A stretch of DNA of 64,000 nt from an uncultured Latescibacterota bacterium (GTDB taxonomy: Bacteria; Latescibacterota; UBA2968; UBA8231). The stretch spans positions 2,790,001 to 2,854,000 of the forward strand of contig OY282352.1 of assembly GCA_958295495.1 (NCBI GenBank). The letters run 5' to 3'. This document shows, in pieces, positions 26,608-35,317 of the stretch. Position 1 is the stretch's first letter, and each line of letters begins with the position of its first letter. The notes beneath the pieces are model-generated. The model was not told where the DNA came from, ran no database searches, and worked only from the letters and a program-made list of their open reading frames with translations. Made by a program: the position numbers and the translations under genes.

Positions 26608-28509
26608 ATGAGAAAAAGGACGCTACTGGCCCTCGTGCTCGCGGCGCTCGCGTCGGGAAGGGGCGGGGCCGTGGAGATTTACCGCATCGGCGGCGAGGAC
26701 GTGCCCCGCCCGAGCGAGGCCGGCGTGAATTTCCATCAATTGTCTTGGAGCGACCTTGAGGCAGAGCAAAGCCTCGACGCAGAGGCCCTCGCCGCCGGAA
26801 CGCTGCGGCCGATCTTTTTGACGCCGGCGACCAATATCGCCCTCACCAGCACCGAGCGGCGCGGGGGGCCTTACGTGCGGGTGAGCGGGGTAGCGAGCTA
26901 TTCCATCACCGATCTCTCCAAGAACATGATCGACGCCGATCTTGGGACATTCTGGGAATGGGTGGAGGGTATTCAGAGCCGGTTCACGGGCCAGCGCTAC
27001 CTGGAGACGCGGCGCGTCACCATGGACCTCGGCGGCCTGTTCTTTGTAAACAGGGTGCGGGTCGTCGCCGCTGAGAGCGGCCTGTATCCCGACAAGCTGG
27101 ACGTCACCGCCGACCTAGGGGTGCAGAAGAAGGACAACGTATCCGGGTATGGTGCCGCCCGCATCGGCGGCCAACTCGTCTTTGAGCTGGCCGAAAACGT
27201 GCAGGACACCATAGACGTGCGCTTTCCCCCGGCCCTCGCCCGCAGCGTGGGCCTGTTGCTCTACCGCGCGTCGCCCAAGGCCCTGCACATCGGCGAAGTG
27301 GAGGTCTATGGCGTAGGCTACGCACACCAAGCAGCGTACGTCGGCCCGTTTATCGACCTCGGCGAGCCGGCCGTGTGGGGCAACATCCGCTGGCGCGGCC
27401 GCAAGGATCCCCGCGCTCGCGTCTGGATCCAATCGCGGGCCGGGAAAGACCTCGATCCAAACGTGTACTGGCGATTGACCGGCCGGGGCGATGAAGTAAC
27501 GTCGCTCGACGAAGCGGGCCAGCCCCTCGACGCTGCGGACTATCTCTTTCTCAAACCGGGCGAGGCCGGCGAAATCACCTACGACATTGACAACTGGAGC
27601 TTCTGGTCTTCGCCCTACGCTTTTGCCGACAGCAGCGGCACTCCCATAGCCTCGCCCGGCCCCAATTCGGTCTTTCAACTGCGGGTCGATTTTTTGCCCG
27701 TAGGCAGCGAGGGCGGCGCGCTAGAGTTCATCGAATTCTCGGCGACCAAGCCGCCCCTCGCCGAGGAGGTGCTGGGCGAAATCTATCCCCCGGAGGTCGC
27801 CTTGGGCGCAATCGCGTCGTTCAGGTATGCCATTCAGCCCATCATCCGCGCCCAGCACTCTGGTTTTGACGTGGTGGAAATCGCCGCGCCCTTTGGCGTG
27901 GTCGGCGTGGATTCGGTCCAGGCCACTGGCTTGGACAGCTTCGCCGTTCACATCGCGCCGGATTCGCTGCGCTTTTCGGTCGCCTTGTTTCCCCCGCGCA
28001 CATCCGGGGACTCCGGCGGGGTGCTCGAAGTGTTCTTCCGCGCTCCGGTGCTGCGCTACGGCACGACGTTCCGCGGCTGGGTGCAGGACACGCAGCGCCC
28101 CCTAGAGCTGGCACAACCCATCAATCGCGGCAATGCGGCCAGTGAGATAGCGAGCGAGGTGCTCACGGTCCGCACCTCGCTTTCCCGTCGCCTGCTCGAC
28201 GATTTGGCGGTGCAGCCGAGGATTGCCACCCCCAATGGCGACGGGATAAACGAGCAGATCCACTTCTCGTTTAAGCTGTTGCAGGTGACCCAAGAAGTGC
28301 CCTTGCGCCTCGCGGTTTTTGACCTGTCTGGCCGCTCGCTGCGGATAATCCACGACGGGCAGCAGCACAGCGGCGGCCTGCGCTTTTCTTGGGATGGCCG
28401 CGACGAAAGCGGCGAGCGGGTGCCCCCGGGCCTGTACGTCTATCGCATATCAGTGGAGTCGGAAAAAGGCGGCGATCAGCTAGCGGGGACCGTCGCCGTG
28501 GTCTATTAA
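26608..28509 (+). CDS. Secreted FlgD-tailed beta-sandwich protein
   Basis: 633 residues, 12 bases after the outer-membrane-like gene. The signal peptide begins MRKRTLLALVLAALASG. Discoidin-like elements (MIDADLGTFWEWVEG; MDLGGLFFVNRVRVV) lead into DNWSFWSSPYAFADSSG and VLGEIYPPEVALGAIASF, then the C-terminal FlgD-like domain (TPNGDGINEQIHFSF; WDGRDESGERVPPGLYVYRI). The signal peptide is followed by EIYRIGGEDVPRP, similar to the beginning of 10950-13328. It is followed after 14 bases by the isochorismatase-fold gene. Confidence 0.78.
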   Translation: MRKRTLLALVLAALASGRGGAVEIYRIGGEDVPRPSEAGVNFHQLSWSDLEAEQSLDAEALAAGTLRPIFLTPATNIALTSTERRGGPYVRVSGVASYSITDLSKNMIDADLGTFWEWVEGIQSRFTGQRYLETRRVTMDLGGLFFVNRVRVVAAESGLYPDKLDVTADLGVQKKDNVSGYGAARIGGQLVFELAENVQDTIDVRFPPALARSVGLLLYRASPKALHIGEVEVYGVGYAHQAAYVGPFIDLGEPAVWGNIRWRGRKDPRARVWIQSRAGKDLDPNVYWRLTGRGDEVTSLDEAGQPLDAADYLFLKPGEAGEITYDIDNWSFWSSPYAFADSSGTPIASPGPNSVFQLRVDFLPVGSEGGALEFIEFSATKPPLAEEVLGEIYPPEVALGAIASFRYAIQPIIRAQHSGFDVVEIAAPFGVVGVDSVQATGLDSFAVHIAPDSLRFSVALFPPRTSGDSGGVLEVFFRAPVLRYGTTFRGWVQDTQRPLELAQPINRGNAASEIASEVLTVRTSLSRRLLDDLAVQPRIATPNGDGINEQIHFSFKLLQVTQEVPLRLAVFDLSGRSLRIIHDGQQHSGGLRFSWDGRDESGERVPPGLYVYRISVESEKGGDQLAGTVAVVY

Positions 28510-28523
28510 GAAAGGAGGCCTCT

Positions 28524-29237
28524 ATGGCCAACATGCAAATCCCCATTCGCTATTACAAGGATTATCCCGGCGGGTACGACTACGGGTACGAGACCCTGAC
28601 CCTGAAGTTTGCCGAGTGCGCCTTTCTCTTGGTGGATGTCGATGGGCGCTCGCCCAATCCAACGACCGAGAACTTCATCGCGCCGGCTTTGCAAGCCGCC
28701 CGCAACAGCGGGATGCTGGTCAACTACGTCCACAACGACCTGCGCCTAGTGGCCGACCCCGGCAACATCGTGGGCGAGATCTGGGGCAAGACCAAGGGCG
28801 GCGGCGGCGGCAACGGCATTGCAAGCTGGGCGCGGCAAGAATACAAACCCGAATACCTCGACTGCGTGGCCCCGCGCGCGGGCGAGCGCAATTTCCCCAA
28901 GTGGATCTGGAGCGGCTTTCACGACACCTTCTTGGACCAGCACTTGCGCAGCTATGGCATCAAGACGCTGTGCGTCGTCGGCTACAGCCGGCGGGCCTGC
29001 TTGCACTACACTTGTGCCGAAGCCGTAGGGAGGAATTACCGCGTCATTCTCTTGCGCGATTGTTCAAACGCCCCGGGTACGATCGAGATGCCAGACACGC
29101 TAGACGACAGCCTGCCGGAAGGCGGTTGGATCAACCGAATCACGCTGCGCAATTTTGAACATCTGATCGGTTATACGACTACGGCTGAGGAATTCGTCGC
29201 GGCGTGCCAGCAGGTAGGGGAGGAAAGGCTCGCGTGA
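28524..29237 (+). CDS. Isochorismatase-family cysteine hydrolase
   Basis: 237 residues with a strong AAAGGAGG ribosome binding site. The alpha/beta fold of the isochorismatase superfamily is recognisable: AFLLVDVDG carries the catalytic aspartate, FPKWIWSGFHDTFLDQHLRS the lysine region, and CVVGYSRRACLHYTCAEAV the nucleophile cysteine after the conserved cis-peptide turn. Members hydrolyse amides or N-carbamoyl groups (ureidoacrylate, nicotinamide, carbamoylsarcosine). There is no signal peptide, so it works in the cytoplasm on a breakdown product. Its end overlaps the start of the next secreted gene (GTGA), showing it belongs to that operon. Confidence 0.82.
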   Translation: MANMQIPIRYYKDYPGGYDYGYETLTLKFAECAFLLVDVDGRSPNPTTENFIAPALQAARNSGMLVNYVHNDLRLVADPGNIVGEIWGKTKGGGGGNGIASWARQEYKPEYLDCVAPRAGERNFPKWIWSGFHDTFLDQHLRSYGIKTLCVVGYSRRACLHYTCAEAVGRNYRVILLRDCSNAPGTIEMPDTLDDSLPEGGWINRITLRNFEHLIGYTTTAEEFVAACQQVGEERLA

Positions 29238-31738
29238 CTTGGTTGCGGCTCGTTGCTTGCGCCCTGCTGATCGCCGCTGCGGCGCGGGCCCAAGGATACC
29301 GCCTCGAATCGGACCGGGTCGCCATTGACGAGGGCGACTGGGCGGAATGGGAGGTAGCCGCGGGCACGGTGCAATTCGGCTCGGAAGGGGTGCGGCCGCA
29401 CCTCATCCGCGAGTCAATCAACGCCGCGCTAGACGCCCCGAACTTTGTGTACGGCGAAGGGGTGCAGGGCGGGATCCGGGCGGCGGGCGTTCGCTTAGCC
29501 GAAGCCGCGCAGGTCATAGACGGCCAAGGGGATACCTTCTGGGAGCCGGACTTGGACGCGCCCCTCCGCGATTGGTGGGTTGAGATCGACTTGGGCCGCT
29601 TGGTGTGGGCGCGCAAAATCGCGGTGAAATTCGCCCCGGAAGGCATGGGCGACCCTTTCTTGCAGTTCAAGGTGCTCACGTCCAACGGGCTCCCGGCTTT
29701 CTCCCAGAGCAAGGCGCTCCGCTTCGCCCCGGCCGGCCGCAGCGAAGGCTTGAACAAAACCCAGCGCGTCTTTGAGTTTGATCTGAAGCCCTCGCAGGAA
29801 GCGGACGCCGGGTTTGTCGGCGACATGTTCCAGTTCGTCCAGATCGTGGCTACGGCCAGCGCGCGAGGCCAAGGGCACGAAGTCAGCGAAGCCCGCTGGA
29901 ACAGCTTGCCCGAGGAAGAGCGCGGCGATGTTATCTATTTCTTGCGCGAGTCCTCGGGCATTTTGCGGCAGATCGACCAAGCCCAGCACGCAAAACTGAG
30001 CGAGTCGCGCGCCGGCCCGATTGAGTACTATCGACGGGAGCGGCCGCGGTTGGCCGAGGTGGAAGTGTGGACCGAGGGCGACAACATCAGCTTAGGTGCG
30101 CTGAGCCGAGGTGGGTTGATCGGGGGCACGAGCAACACCGGGACGGAGCGCTTGGCCGTTGACGGCGACTACAAGACCGTGTGGACCGAGCAAGTGGGCG
30201 TCAGCGGCGGCGAGCACATTGACGTGGAGTTCGACCGCGAACTTCTCTTCGACTTGGGGACTTGGTTCTGGATCAGCCGCGTGGTCATCGGTTTTGACCG
30301 CGAAAACATCGCCCACGGCTTTACCGGCGCGTTTCCCAACTACGCCATCAACCTCTCGAATGGGCAGCGCAACCCGGACGGCAGCCTGTCGTACATTGCG
30401 CTGGCCGCGCGGGAAACCGCCGACCAAGAGCCGGGCCGCTTCAGTGGGCTGTTCCCCCACGTTTTTTATCAGGACAATGCCTTTGCGCTCACCAAGGCGC
30501 GCTACTTCAAGATGGATTACCGCGTGCTCATCGTCCCGAATTGGGCCAATTCCGGCATTCGCGAGCTCCAGCTCTACGGCCGCGGCTTCCTCCCGCAGGT
30601 GACGCTCCAATCGGCACCTATGGAGCTGGGCAGCGATCCGCGCATTTTGTCTTCCATTCACTGGGCAGCCGACGTCCCCCCGGGCACCCAAGTGCAATTT
30701 CGCACGCGCACCGGCAATCAGCTCAACGAGGAAATCCGCTACTTCACCACGGCCGGGAAAGAGGTGACCGAGGCCAAATATCGCAAGCTACTCAGCTTTC
30801 AGCGCGGCGATTCGACCATTACCATCATCCCCGGCCCGGATTGGAGTCCTTGGAGTCCGTTCTACGCGGCCACGGACGCGCCGATTGCCTCGCCAAGCCC
30901 GCGCCGCTACGCCATAGTGGAGGCTACTCTGCGCTCGGACGACCCCGGCCAAGGGGCGTTGTTGCGCCGGCTGCACATCGCGCTGGATAGGCCCTTGGCC
31001 AGTCAAGTTATAGGCGAAGTGCAGCCGCGACAGACGCAGCAACGCGGGGAGCGCACGACCTTTACGCTGTCTTTGCAGCCGCAGTTCCAAGCCGACAATC
31101 GCGGCTTCGACCAGGTACTAGTGGTGTTGCCGCCGGGGGCCGCGGTCAATTTGGAGGAAGTGGTTGTGGGTGCGGAGCGCGTACCAGTGACAAAGCTTTC
31201 GACCGGGACCGATTCGTTGTGGGTGCGGCTACCCGCGCCCGCGACGGAGGGAGAAGGGTTTGTCTCGCTGCAATTTTCGGGTGTGCTCTACCTTGCCAGC
31301 AATGCTTTTGCCGTGCAGGTGGGGTTGGGCGAAGGCGATGAGCGGGTGTGGCAGCGGGTAGATGCCGGCACGGGCCGCAGCTTGCAGGTGTTGACCCCAT
31401 TGGGCGGCGGCCTGTTGGGCGAGGTGATCGCGTCGTCGAATCCGTTTACGCCCAATGGGGATGGGATCAACGACGTGGTGGAATTGGTGTTTCCGGTGTT
31501 CGCGGTGCAGGGTGCCAAGGCGTTGGTGCTAGAGGTGTATGGCTTAGACGGCCAGCGCGTGCGGCATAAGGCCCCGGTGGTGGGACACGCGGCCGGAGTG
31601 CAGCGTGTGACTTGGGACGGGCGGGACGATCAGGGCCGCCTGACGCCACCGGGTCTGTATCTGTGTCGGGTCGGCGTGGAGGTCGATGCCGCAGGCGAGC
31701 AGACGACTATTACCAAACTCGTCGCTAGCGCGTACTGA
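29234..31738 (+). CDS. Secreted discoidin-like and FlgD-tailed protein
   Basis: About 834 residues from a GTG at 29234 that overlaps the upstream stop; signal peptide VACALLIAAAARAQ. It is the close sister of 37760-40252: both have the discoidin-like VIDGQGDTFWEPDLDAPLRD and WWVEIDLGRLVWARKI, then EEERGDVIYF, YYRRERPRLAEVEVWTEGDN, a second jelly roll, the nearly identical YRKLLSFQRGDSTITIIPG, DWSPWSPFY and SPSPRRYAIVEA, and the FlgD-like end TPNGDGINDVVELVFPVFAV with WDGRDDQGRLTPPGLYLCRV. Two copies of a glycan-binding fold suggest it grips a polymer at the cell surface. Confidence 0.82.
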   Translation: MTWLRLVACALLIAAAARAQGYRLESDRVAIDEGDWAEWEVAAGTVQFGSEGVRPHLIRESINAALDAPNFVYGEGVQGGIRAAGVRLAEAAQVIDGQGDTFWEPDLDAPLRDWWVEIDLGRLVWARKIAVKFAPEGMGDPFLQFKVLTSNGLPAFSQSKALRFAPAGRSEGLNKTQRVFEFDLKPSQEADAGFVGDMFQFVQIVATASARGQGHEVSEARWNSLPEEERGDVIYFLRESSGILRQIDQAQHAKLSESRAGPIEYYRRERPRLAEVEVWTEGDNISLGALSRGGLIGGTSNTGTERLAVDGDYKTVWTEQVGVSGGEHIDVEFDRELLFDLGTWFWISRVVIGFDRENIAHGFTGAFPNYAINLSNGQRNPDGSLSYIALAARETADQEPGRFSGLFPHVFYQDNAFALTKARYFKMDYRVLIVPNWANSGIRELQLYGRGFLPQVTLQSAPMELGSDPRILSSIHWAADVPPGTQVQFRTRTGNQLNEEIRYFTTAGKEVTEAKYRKLLSFQRGDSTITIIPGPDWSPWSPFYAATDAPIASPSPRRYAIVEATLRSDDPGQGALLRRLHIALDRPLASQVIGEVQPRQTQQRGERTTFTLSLQPQFQADNRGFDQVLVVLPPGAAVNLEEVVVGAERVPVTKLSTGTDSLWVRLPAPATEGEGFVSLQFSGVLYLASNAFAVQVGLGEGDERVWQRVDAGTGRSLQVLTPLGGGLLGEVIASSNPFTPNGDGINDVVELVFPVFAVQGAKALVLEVYGLDGQRVRHKAPVVGHAAGVQRVTWDGRDDQGRLTPPGLYLCRVGVEVDAAGEQTTITKLVASAY

Positions 31739-31800
31739 TTCGTGCGGCCCCTGCGAAAGCACCATGGCGCGTCGGTCACAAATGCAGGGGTTATGCCATG
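31739..31800 (+). pseudogene. Possible HicA C-terminal tail before the orphan HicB
   Basis: In the gap between two genes one frame reads VRPLRKHHGASVTNAGVMP and stops at a TGA that overlaps the start codon of the HicB gene (ATGA). The G-A-x-V...N-A-G-V ending and the overlap resemble the end of HicA. It could be chance, since it is only about 19 codons. Confidence 0.25.
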
Positions 31801-32127
31801 ATCGAATACAAGGGATATCTGGGAGTTGTTTCGTTTGATCTGGAAATTGACACATTTCACGGAACGGTGATCAACACAAATGACGTGATTGCGTTTTACG
31901 GATCATCGGTAACGGAACTTAAAAAAGAGATGCAGCGGTCAATTGAGGAGTACCTTGCGTTTTGCCAAGAACGAGGAAAGGAACCGGAAGAACCTTTCTC
32001 TGGCAGAATCGCGATTCAAGCAAGCCCTGAACTACATCGTCGCATGACTTTGAACGCCGCTCGTCGGCACCTCACCTTGAATGGCTACATTCAAGAAGTC
32101 TTGGAAAAGGCGGTTGCAGCCGAATAG
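31798..32127 (+). CDS. Orphan HicB family antitoxin
   Basis: 109 residues, homologous to the HicB at 14456-14779 (YKGYLGVVSFDLEIDTFHG; SIEEYLAFCQERGKEPEEPF then SGRI). The C-terminal ribbon-helix-helix part (IAIQASPELHRRMTLNAARR) is intact, so DNA binding is likely. There is no complete hicA next to it; only a possible tail fragment precedes it. It may persist as a solitary repressor or as an anti-addiction copy against the intact hicAB. Confidence 0.82.
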   Translation: MIEYKGYLGVVSFDLEIDTFHGTVINTNDVIAFYGSSVTELKKEMQRSIEEYLAFCQERGKEPEEPFSGRIAIQASPELHRRMTLNAARRHLTLNGYIQEVLEKAVAAE

Positions 32128-32164
32128 CAAGAGGCGAGGCGACTGATGGCCGAGGCAAACGGAA

Positions 32165-34153
32165 TTGAAAAAGCGGATTCCTCCAGACTACCTCAAATGG
32201 GTGAACTCGGCGGAGGAAGGGCAGCAGGATGGCGCCGGCATCCCCGTGCGCGGCATCCTGATCGGGGCGGTGCTCGCCTTGCTGCTCAATGGTTTAGACG
32301 CGTACGCGACGACCATCATTCGCGGCTCGTACCTAACCCTAAATTTTAGTACGCCGGCCGCTCTATTCTTCTTCTTTTTTTTGGTGCCGGCCAGCGGCCT
32401 CGTGTACTGTCTGCGCCGCTCCTTGGCCCTGACCCAATCCGAGCTGATTACCATTTACATCATGTTGGTGGTTGCCTGCTGCATTCCCGGAATGGGGTTT
32501 ACCCAATTTATCATCCCCTGTCTGGTTGGCTCTACGTACTACGCGACGCCGGAGAATAACTGGGACTTTTTATACAACCAGTACATCCCCCCGTGGATGA
32601 TCCCGCGCGGCGAAAACGTGGCGCGCTACTTCTTTGAAGGGCTGCCGGAAGGGGCCGCCATTCCCTGGGGAGCGTGGGTGCTGCCGCTGACCTATTGGTA
32701 CGGTTTCTTCTTGGCACTCAGCGCGGCGATGATTTGCACGATGGTCATTCTGCGCAAGCAATGGGTTGAGCGAGAGAAGCTGGCGTATCCGTTGGTGCAG
32801 GTGCCGATGGAGATGATTCAGCGCGAGCAAGGGCGGGCGATTGGGCGGGCGTTTTTTGCCAATAAGCCGATGTGGCTGGGGTTTGCGTTCGCATTCGTCT
32901 TGCTCAGCGTCAATGGATTACACGCCTACTTCCCGGAGGTGCCCAGGATTGCGCGGACTACGTCGCTCCCCCTGTTCCGCGATACCGTGCGTCTGGACTT
33001 GTGGTTCAGCCCGCCGTGGATCGGCTTCTTTTACTTTGTCAACTTGGATATTTCCGCGTCTATATGGGTGTTCTACATCCTGACCACAATGCAGCGGGGC
33101 GTCTTCAACGTCCTCGGGATGCAAAGCACCGAGCGGATGGATCTGTACTCGCGGGAGCCGTACCTAGCCCATCAGGGCATGGGGGCGATGGTCGTCTTCG
33201 TGCTGATCGGGTTGTGGGTGTCGCGCGGGCACTTGCGGGCCGTGTGGCGCAAAGCGTGGCGCGGCGATCCAGACGTGGAGGATGCCGACGAAATCATGTC
33301 TTATCGGCAGGCTACCTTTGGGTTGTTGGGGTCGCTCGGGTTGGTGGGGTTGGGCCTGTGGATGGCCGGGCTGCCGCTGTTGGGCGTGGCGATGTTTATC
33401 TTTGGGGCCATGGTGCTGTTTTTGGGCCTGACGCGGGTGGTTGCCGAAGGAGGTATTCCGGCGATGCGCCCCCCCATTATGACCTCGACCTTTGTGATTT
33501 CCGGTGCTGGTGCTTCGAGTGTGGGGGCCTCGGGCTTGGTGGCCTTGGGGTTTTCCTATGGCTGGCATTCGGAGATCCGCTCGTTTGTAATGTCGTCGGT
33601 CGCCAATGGCCTGAAGATGAGCGAGGTGATCGAGGGCGGGAAGCGGCGGCTGTTTTGGGCGGTGATCATCGCGATTGTGGTCAGCTTGATCGGCTCTTCG
33701 TACGTTACTATGGAGTTGGCGTACAAATATGGCGGCATCAACCTCAACGGCCTGTTTTTTGGCTGGGGGGCCGCCACGTACGGCCCCAAGGACATGGCCC
33801 CGCGCATTGCGGCGGAATTGACCGGCCCGCGCCTCGACGCGTGGCTGTTCATGGCAATCGGCGGCGGGGTGATGGCTGCGCTGATGTGGATGCGGCACCA
33901 CCTGTTGTGGTGGCCCCTCAACCCGCTCGGCTACGCCATTAGCGCGAACTGGAAGACCGGCCACATTTTTGCCAGTGCGCTCATAGCTTGGCTGCTCAAG
34001 CTGGTGATTCTCAAGTATGGGGGGCCGCGGCTATATCGGAGCTTGCGTCCGTTCTTTTTGGGGCTGATTCTCGGGGAAGTGGTCGCGGCTGGAGTCTGGT
34101 TGGTGGCCGATTACATCACTGGGCATGTGGGCAGCTTTCTGACGCAGATTTGA
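32165..34153 (+). CDS. DUF6785/DUF6784-type multi-spanning membrane protein, second copy
   Basis: 662 residues from a TTG at 32165. About a dozen hydrophobic segments; shares with 6984-8924 the blocks RGSYLTLNFS, YYATPENNWDF, IPWGAW, LRKQWVEREKLAYPLVQVPM, VVAEGGIPAM, and WWPLNPLGYAIS. The N-terminus carries a short polar extension before the first helix. It ends the second cassette of secreted proteins as the first copy stands inside the first cassette. Function unknown; transport of a substrate bound by the FlgD-tailed proteins is my inference. Confidence 0.75.
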   Translation: MKKRIPPDYLKWVNSAEEGQQDGAGIPVRGILIGAVLALLLNGLDAYATTIIRGSYLTLNFSTPAALFFFFFLVPASGLVYCLRRSLALTQSELITIYIMLVVACCIPGMGFTQFIIPCLVGSTYYATPENNWDFLYNQYIPPWMIPRGENVARYFFEGLPEGAAIPWGAWVLPLTYWYGFFLALSAAMICTMVILRKQWVEREKLAYPLVQVPMEMIQREQGRAIGRAFFANKPMWLGFAFAFVLLSVNGLHAYFPEVPRIARTTSLPLFRDTVRLDLWFSPPWIGFFYFVNLDISASIWVFYILTTMQRGVFNVLGMQSTERMDLYSREPYLAHQGMGAMVVFVLIGLWVSRGHLRAVWRKAWRGDPDVEDADEIMSYRQATFGLLGSLGLVGLGLWMAGLPLLGVAMFIFGAMVLFLGLTRVVAEGGIPAMRPPIMTSTFVISGAGASSVGASGLVALGFSYGWHSEIRSFVMSSVANGLKMSEVIEGGKRRLFWAVIIAIVVSLIGSSYVTMELAYKYGGINLNGLFFGWGAATYGPKDMAPRIAAELTGPRLDAWLFMAIGGGVMAALMWMRHHLLWWPLNPLGYAISANWKTGHIFASALIAWLLKLVILKYGGPRLYRSLRPFFLGLILGEVVAAGVWLVADYITGHVGSFLTQI

Positions 34154-34154
34154 C

Positions 34155-34185
34155 TGTCTGGATTCCCGCTTGCGCGGGAATGACA
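34155..34185. repeat. REP/dRS3-like palindrome
   Basis: ATTCCCGC (34162-34169) and GCGGGAAT (34174-34181) form an 8-bp stem around TTGC, extended by TGTC/GACA. The sequence TGGATTCCCGC...GCGGGAATGAC is the type of dispersed palindrome found between genes in many bacteria. One copy was noticed in this window, just after the stop codon at 34153. Confidence 0.6.
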
Positions 34186-34240
34186 GAGGGCGAAGAAAGG
34201 ACGGCGGCGCAGGAAGGATTTTTTGCTAAGGGGATATGTC

Positions 34241-34930
34241 ATGGCTGATAACATATGGTGTCGCATTGCGGCTTGCGTCTTTTTCTGCATGGCAGCGAGT
34301 GCTTCCGCCGCTTCTGTGCAGGAGGCGGATTTTGTGTTCGTGGCCTTGGAACAGTTGCGCGATCGACTGGAACAAGACGACAAGGGAACGTTGGACGAGT
34401 TCGTCGCGGATGTCAGTACCGCGTCTGGATTGTCGGCTGCCGCGAGCCGGGATTCCTTGGTGTCGCTGTTGCGAGAGCTAAAGACCCATTGCAAGAAATC
34501 CACGGCCCTCGGCGAACAGCTTTTTGCGCTGCACGGAGTGCTGTTTTCTGAGCGCGAGGCTAAGGCGTACTTGGTGCGGGTCGTGGATATGGCTGGCGAC
34601 CTGTTAAAAAAAGAAGAGAACGTTGGGCTGGAACCGCTCATTGCGAAAGCGGCGGGCAAAAGCAAGCTGCTCAAGTTTCAAGCCTTGGATTATACAGCGG
34701 CTCTGCTGGTTCCATTTGTCGGGTCGCCGGCGGCGGAAGAGCCGGCCGCCGAGGAGGGCGCGGTAAACGCCCCGACTGGAACCTTTAAGGTGTTGGTGAG
34801 GACGCGCAACAGTGAGAGATTGCAGGCCAGTGGAGTTATCAAGCCAGGCCACAGGGGTAGTATGGTCCGCACTCGAATTTTTATAGACGATAGGACCTTT
34901 TCTAAGATATTTAAGACCGCTTCGCGTTAG
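34241..34930 (+). CDS. Unknown secreted protein
   Basis: About 229 residues with an AAGGGG ribosome binding site and a signal peptide (CRIAACVFFCMAASASA). The first two thirds are helical and leucine/glutamate-rich (FVALEQLRDRLEQDDKG, LVRVVDMAGDLLKKEENVG); the last third has FKVLVRTRNSERLQASGVI and is basic. No family is recognised. The open frame continues for another 64 codons after its TAG stop, so the gene may once have been longer, or a neighbour has been fused out of frame. Confidence 0.6.
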   Translation: MADNIWCRIAACVFFCMAASASAASVQEADFVFVALEQLRDRLEQDDKGTLDEFVADVSTASGLSAAASRDSLVSLLRELKTHCKKSTALGEQLFALHGVLFSEREAKAYLVRVVDMAGDLLKKEENVGLEPLIAKAAGKSKLLKFQALDYTAALLVPFVGSPAAEEPAAEEGAVNAPTGTFKVLVRTRNSERLQASGVIKPGHRGSMVRTRIFIDDRTFSKIFKTASR

Positions 34931-34936
34931 GAGGAT

Positions 34937-35316
34937 AGACAAAAGGAAACGCTCCTTGCACTGCATGAGTCCATTCGAGCGTCTCTTTTGGACGAGCTCA
35001 AACAGTTCAGCCGCGTCCATTGGACCACGGATCTCGCATCTGTCGAGGACGCCCACTATACCTTGGATTACGCGGCAGACTGGTACTCATGCGGCACGGA
35101 TCTCGACCGGCGACACTTCAGATAAATACCTCCGCGCTGTTGGTAATGAAGGACGTGCCTGAGAACAAAGAGGTGTTGAAAAAGGGGCACGTCGTCAATA
35201 TGGCCTTCGAGATGGACGACAATTCCATGCTCGAAGGGTTTCACCAAGAAGTAGCTCGCACTGTGGCGCAAGAAGTGTTTAGCTGTTTGATTGAAAACAG
35301 TACGAAAGGAGATTGA
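34937..35316 (+). pseudogene. Broken small gene in two frames
   Basis: Two overlapping partial frames carry plausible protein sequence. The first (to the TAA at about 35123) has ETLLALHESIRASLLDELK and YTLDYAADWYSCGTDL but no start codon. The second, ending at 35316, has SALLVMKDVPENKEVLKKGH and FHQEVARTVAQEVFSCLIE. They overlap near 35110, as expected of one gene with a frameshift. Alternatively only the second frame, started at 35020 or at an internal ATG, is a real small gene. It ends two bases before the start of the next gene. No family recognised. Confidence 0.4.
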
Positions 35317-35317
35317 T

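Noticed and set aside
34155..34185. The palindrome after the second DUF6785-type gene as a terminator
   Set aside because: The stem is strong but no T-run follows, and the sequence matches the dispersed REP/dRS3 type better.
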